A stretch of 8,462 nt of DNA from Gemmobacter sp. (lineage in GTDB: Bacteria > Pseudomonadota > Alphaproteobacteria > Rhodobacterales > Rhodobacteraceae). Numbering within the stretch: position 1 is the first letter of the stretch; each line of letters opens with the position of its first letter. A model generated the notes under the pieces. That model saw only the letters and a program-made list of their open reading frames with translations. It was not told the origin of the DNA and did not search any database. Below are positions 6,631-8,462 of the stretch, one piece after another. Position numbers and translations under genes: made by a program. The stretch spans positions 1 to 8,462 of the forward strand of contig JAUSPL010000445.1 in NCBI GenBank assembly GCA_030656535.1, read 5' to 3'.

Positions 6631-7550
6631 CCTATTCACTGGCTATTCATGGCGGGGCCGGGACGATCCTGAAATCCACGATGACCCCCGAGCGCGAGGC
6701 GGCCTATCACGCCGGGCTGACCTGCGCGCTTGAGGCGGGCCGCAGCGTGCTGGCTGCAGGCGGGTCCGCGCTGGACGCGGTTGCAGCGTCCGTGATGGCG
6801 CTGGAGGACGAGCCCCTGTTCAACGCCGGGCGCGGCGCGGTCTATAACGCGGCGGGTGTGCAGGAAATGGATGCTTGCATCATGGACGGTCGTGACCGGC
6901 GTACTGGTGCGGTGGCCGGGATTTTCGGGCCGAAAAATCCGGTATTGGCTGCGCGCGCCGTGATGGAACGCACATCGCATGTGCTGATGATCGCCGAGGG
7001 CGCCTTGGCGGTGGCGCGCGATGCCGGTCTTGACTTCGCTGACCGGGACTATTTCTTTACGGCGGCGCGGTGGCAGGCGCTGCAAGATACCTTGGCGATG
7101 CGGGCGGCATCCGCCGAAGACGACGATCCTGCGCGTCGCCATGGCACGGTTGGGGCCGTTGCGCGCGATAGCGCGGGGAACGTGGCGGCGGCCACGTCAA
7201 CCGGCGGCATGACGGGTAAGACGCCGGGGCGCGTGGGCGATTGCCCGGTGGTGGGTGGCGGAACATTTGCCGACAACGCAACCTGTGCCGTGTCAGGGAC
7301 AGGACACGGCGAAGTGTTTATCCGCTGGTGCGCTGCGCATGAAATCTCGGCACGGATGCGTCACGCGGGGCAGTCGCTCGTCGCGGCCGCCGATTGGGTG
7401 GTGATGCGTGATCTGGCCGAAAATGATGGGTCGGGCGGGCTGATCGCTGTCGACAGCGCGGGAACCGTGACGATGCCTTTCAACAGCGAAGGGATGTATC
7501 GCGGCATGATCGAGCTGGGTGGCCCGTCCCAGACCTTTATCTATCGCTGA
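6627..7550 (+). CDS. Isoaspartyl peptidase / plant-type L-asparaginase (Ntn hydrolase)
   Basis: Threonine-dependent N-terminal-nucleophile hydrolase that removes beta-aspartyl groups from isoaspartyl dipeptides and also cleaves asparagine. It has 307 residues, the family norm, and is cytoplasmic. It is made as a precursor that self-cleaves before the nucleophile. The alpha part has IHGGAGTI (7-14), LEDEPLFNAGRGAVYN (59-74) and MDACIMDG (81-88). The break is expected before T174 in RHGTVGAVA, after a poorly conserved linker. T192 in ATSTGGMTGK, R202 and D205 in PGRVGD, and T225-G226 in SGTGHGE correspond to the known substrate pocket of E. coli IaaA (R207, D210, T230, G231). AGGAG (6616-6620) lies six bases before the ATG, which overlaps the previous stop as ATGA. 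In E. coli iaaA is next to the gsiABCD glutathione importer, and here a related importer is divergent. It is the last gene of the run. Confidence 0.94.
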   Translation: MTYSLAIHGGAGTILKSTMTPEREAAYHAGLTCALEAGRSVLAAGGSALDAVAASVMALEDEPLFNAGRGAVYNAAGVQEMDACIMDGRDRRTGAVAGIFGPKNPVLAARAVMERTSHVLMIAEGALAVARDAGLDFADRDYFFTAARWQALQDTLAMRAASAEDDDPARRHGTVGAVARDSAGNVAAATSTGGMTGKTPGRVGDCPVVGGGTFADNATCAVSGTGHGEVFIRWCAAHEISARMRHAGQSLVAAADWVVMRDLAENDGSGGLIAVDSAGTVTMPFNSEGMYRGMIELGGPSQTFIYR

Positions 7551-7556
7551 CACACG

Positions 7557-7579
7557 GCCCGGCGGTTGGTCCGCCGGGC
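7557..7579. terminator. Hairpin between convergent genes, possible bidirectional terminator
   Basis: GCCCGGCGG (7557-7565) and CCGCCGGGC (7571-7579) form a perfect 9-bp stem with a 5-base loop. It begins 7 bases after the asparaginase stop and ends 12 bases before the L,D-transpeptidase stop on the other strand. Neither side has a T-run, so it is not a textbook intrinsic terminator. Its place between convergent genes still suggests it ends or protects both transcripts. Confidence 0.55.
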
Positions 7580-7590
7580 GGCGCGTGCGG

Positions 7591-8292
7591 TCAATACAGC
7601 TGTGAAATTGCGCCGTTGCGCACCGATGGCAGGACAACCACCCGCACCCCGTCGCGCACGCGATCATGCAGGTCGATCACGTCCTGATCCAGCAGACGGA
7701 TGCAGCCCGACGAAACCGCCTCGCCCAGATACTCGGGTTCGCAGGCACCGTGGATGCGATAAAGCGTGTCTTCTCCATTCTGGAACAGATACAGCGCCCG
7801 TGCCCCCAGCGGATTGCCGGGGCCTGGGTCCATTCCACCGTTTGCCACGGAATAGGGCGCAAATTCAGGGCGGCGGGCGATCATCGTGTCCGGTGCTTTC
7901 CAACGGGGCCAACTGCGGCGAAACCGCATTTGAGCGTCGCCCTCCCAGTCAAAGCCCGCCGCGCCGACCCCGACTCCATAGCGCATGGCGCGACCATTCA
8001 CGCCAACCAGATGCAGATAGGCTGCATCCGGATCAACGATGATCGTGCCGGTCGGCTGGTCAGGGAACGGGTTGTCCACCTCTTGCAGCCACAGATGCGG
8101 GGGCACAACGCCGTCGGGCACGGCAGGCACCGGATAGGGTTCATTCGTCAAGGCACCATAGCGCGCGGGCATTGGTGGAAAAACCGGAGGTGGGGGTTTG
8201 CTGCGGCTGACTTGTGCATCGGTCAGGGGCCGTACACAGGCTGTCAGCGTGGTCGCCGCAGCGGCGCCAAGAAAAATTCGTCGGGAAATCAA
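7591..8292 (-). CDS. L,D-transpeptidase (YkuD), Tat-type lipoprotein signal
   Basis: Peptidoglycan-modifying enzyme: the active-site Cys attacks tetrapeptide stems to make 3-3 crosslinks or attach proteins. I place the start at TTG 8292 (233 residues) because AAGGA (8304-8300) lies seven bases before it and the protein then opens directly with SRRIFLGAAAATTLTAC. This combines a twin-arginine-like SRRxFL with a lipobox LTAC (C19), so an exported lipoprotein is likely. An ATG at 8337 gives a 248-residue version but has no good ribosome site, lies inside an inverted repeat, and would bury the signal. Residues 32-42 are proline-rich (linker). The catalytic domain runs from about 82 to the end. 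The YkuD motif shows as RIHG (H181), then AVSSGCIRL with nucleophile C197 and R199. It converges with the catabolic run and is probably unrelated to it. Confidence 0.92.
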   Translation of the reverse strand: MISRRIFLGAAAATTLTACVRPLTDAQVSRSKPPPPVFPPMPARYGALTNEPYPVPAVPDGVVPPHLWLQEVDNPFPDQPTGTIIVDPDAAYLHLVGVNGRAMRYGVGVGAAGFDWEGDAQMRFRRSWPRWKAPDTMIARRPEFAPYSVANGGMDPGPGNPLGARALYLFQNGEDTLYRIHGACEPEYLGEAVSSGCIRLLDQDVIDLHDRVRDGVRVVVLPSVRNGAISQLY

Positions 8293-8321
8293 AATGGTAT
8301 CCTTTGAGATCGAGTGACTTT

Positions 8322-8342
8322 GCCACATGCTGTGCATGTGGC
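8322..8342. repeat. Perfect 9-bp inverted repeat upstream of the L,D-transpeptidase
   Basis: GCCACATGC (8322-8330) and GCATGTGGC (8334-8342) are perfect inverted arms around TGT. It lies 29 bases before the proposed TTG start on the minus strand and covers the alternative ATG at 8337. It could be an operator or a 5'-leader hairpin of the transpeptidase. A terminator of something upstream is less likely because no T-run follows on either strand. Confidence 0.6.
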
Positions 8343-8462
8343 GCGGCAGTCACCCGATGCGGGGCGGGTCCAGGATGCCGGATGGCGCGACCCCGGACAA
8401 GTCGGGTGGATCATCCGGCCCGGTCAAGAGATCAGCCCGCAGCACGGGCACAGGCGCGGGGA
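8343..8462. other. Right-edge stretch without an assignable gene
   Basis: The last 120 bases hold the REP-like palindrome and no complete gene. On the minus strand three frames enter from the right edge. They stop at 8424-8426 (TGA), 8432-8434 (TGA) or 8350-8352 (TGA), and any of them could be the tail of a gene starting outside. None has a recognisable C-terminus. If the palindrome is a true intergenic repeat, one of the two stops just before it is the more natural gene end. Confidence 0.4.
8377..8419. repeat. REP-like imperfect intergenic palindrome
   Basis: Outer arms GCCGGATG (8377-8384) and CATCCGGC (8412-8419) match perfectly. Inner arms ACCCCGGAC (8390-8398) and GTCGGGT (8401-8407) pair around AA with one bulge, and the stretches between the two pairs differ. 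Nested arms with a CCGGACaaGTC core and GGATG ends look like dispersed palindromic units common in alphaproteobacterial intergenic DNA. With only one copy here, membership in a repeat family is inferred. Confidence 0.45.

Noticed and set aside
7666..8307. Open frame of 213 codons on the plus strand
   Set aside because: Antisense to the L,D-transpeptidase, whose catalytic motif and lipoprotein signal are clear. No own motif or ribosome site.
8350..8462. Open minus-strand frame entering from the right edge and ending TGA at 8350-8352, a possible tail of a further gene
   Set aside because: It reads through the REP-like palindrome and gives a proline-rich tail without recognisable features. Two other frames stop just before the palindrome and are equally possible gene ends, so no CDS is claimed.

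Overview
The window reads as the chromosome of a GC-rich alphaproteobacterium, most likely of the Rhodobacterales. This rests on strong G/C preference at third codon positions, the style of the proteins and the short gaps between genes. It is not proven by any marker gene. I see no tRNA, rRNA, CRISPR array, transposase or integrase, and nothing that looks recently acquired.

Region 1 (1-2098, minus strand) holds the first two genes of a dipeptide/oligopeptide (Dpp/Opp/Gsi) type ABC importer. These are a periplasmic substrate-binding protein (524-2098) and, downstream of it, a DppB-like permease cut by the left window edge (1-431). A strong GC hairpin with a T-run lies between them and looks like a partial terminator. 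Region 2 (2099-2261) is an AT-richer divergent control region with two short perfect inverted repeats.

Region 3 (2262-7550, plus strand) is a tightly packed run of six genes in which every junction overlaps. In order they are: a GntR-type regulator with an unusual effector domain, a creatininase-family amidohydrolase, a ketopantoate-reductase-like dehydrogenase, an SDR oxidoreductase, a cytoplasmic polysaccharide-deacetylase-fold (NodB/cyclic-imidase-like) hydrolase, and an isoaspartyl peptidase/L-asparaginase of the Ntn-hydrolase class. With the divergent importer this looks like one uptake-and-breakdown locus for a small amide, cyclic amide/imide or beta-aspartyl compound. The compound enters through the SBP/DppB importer, is opened by up to three hydrolases of unrelated fold, is oxidised or reduced by two dehydrogenases, and controls the locus through the GntR protein. 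The exact substrate cannot be read from the sequence. This locus is the most interesting part of the window.

Region 4 (7551-8462) is a convergent junction with a hairpin, followed by a minus-strand L,D-transpeptidase (YkuD) with a Tat-like lipoprotein signal and a probable TTG start. Upstream of it are a 9-bp inverted repeat and a REP-like imperfect palindrome. The last 120 bases hold no gene I can assign with confidence.
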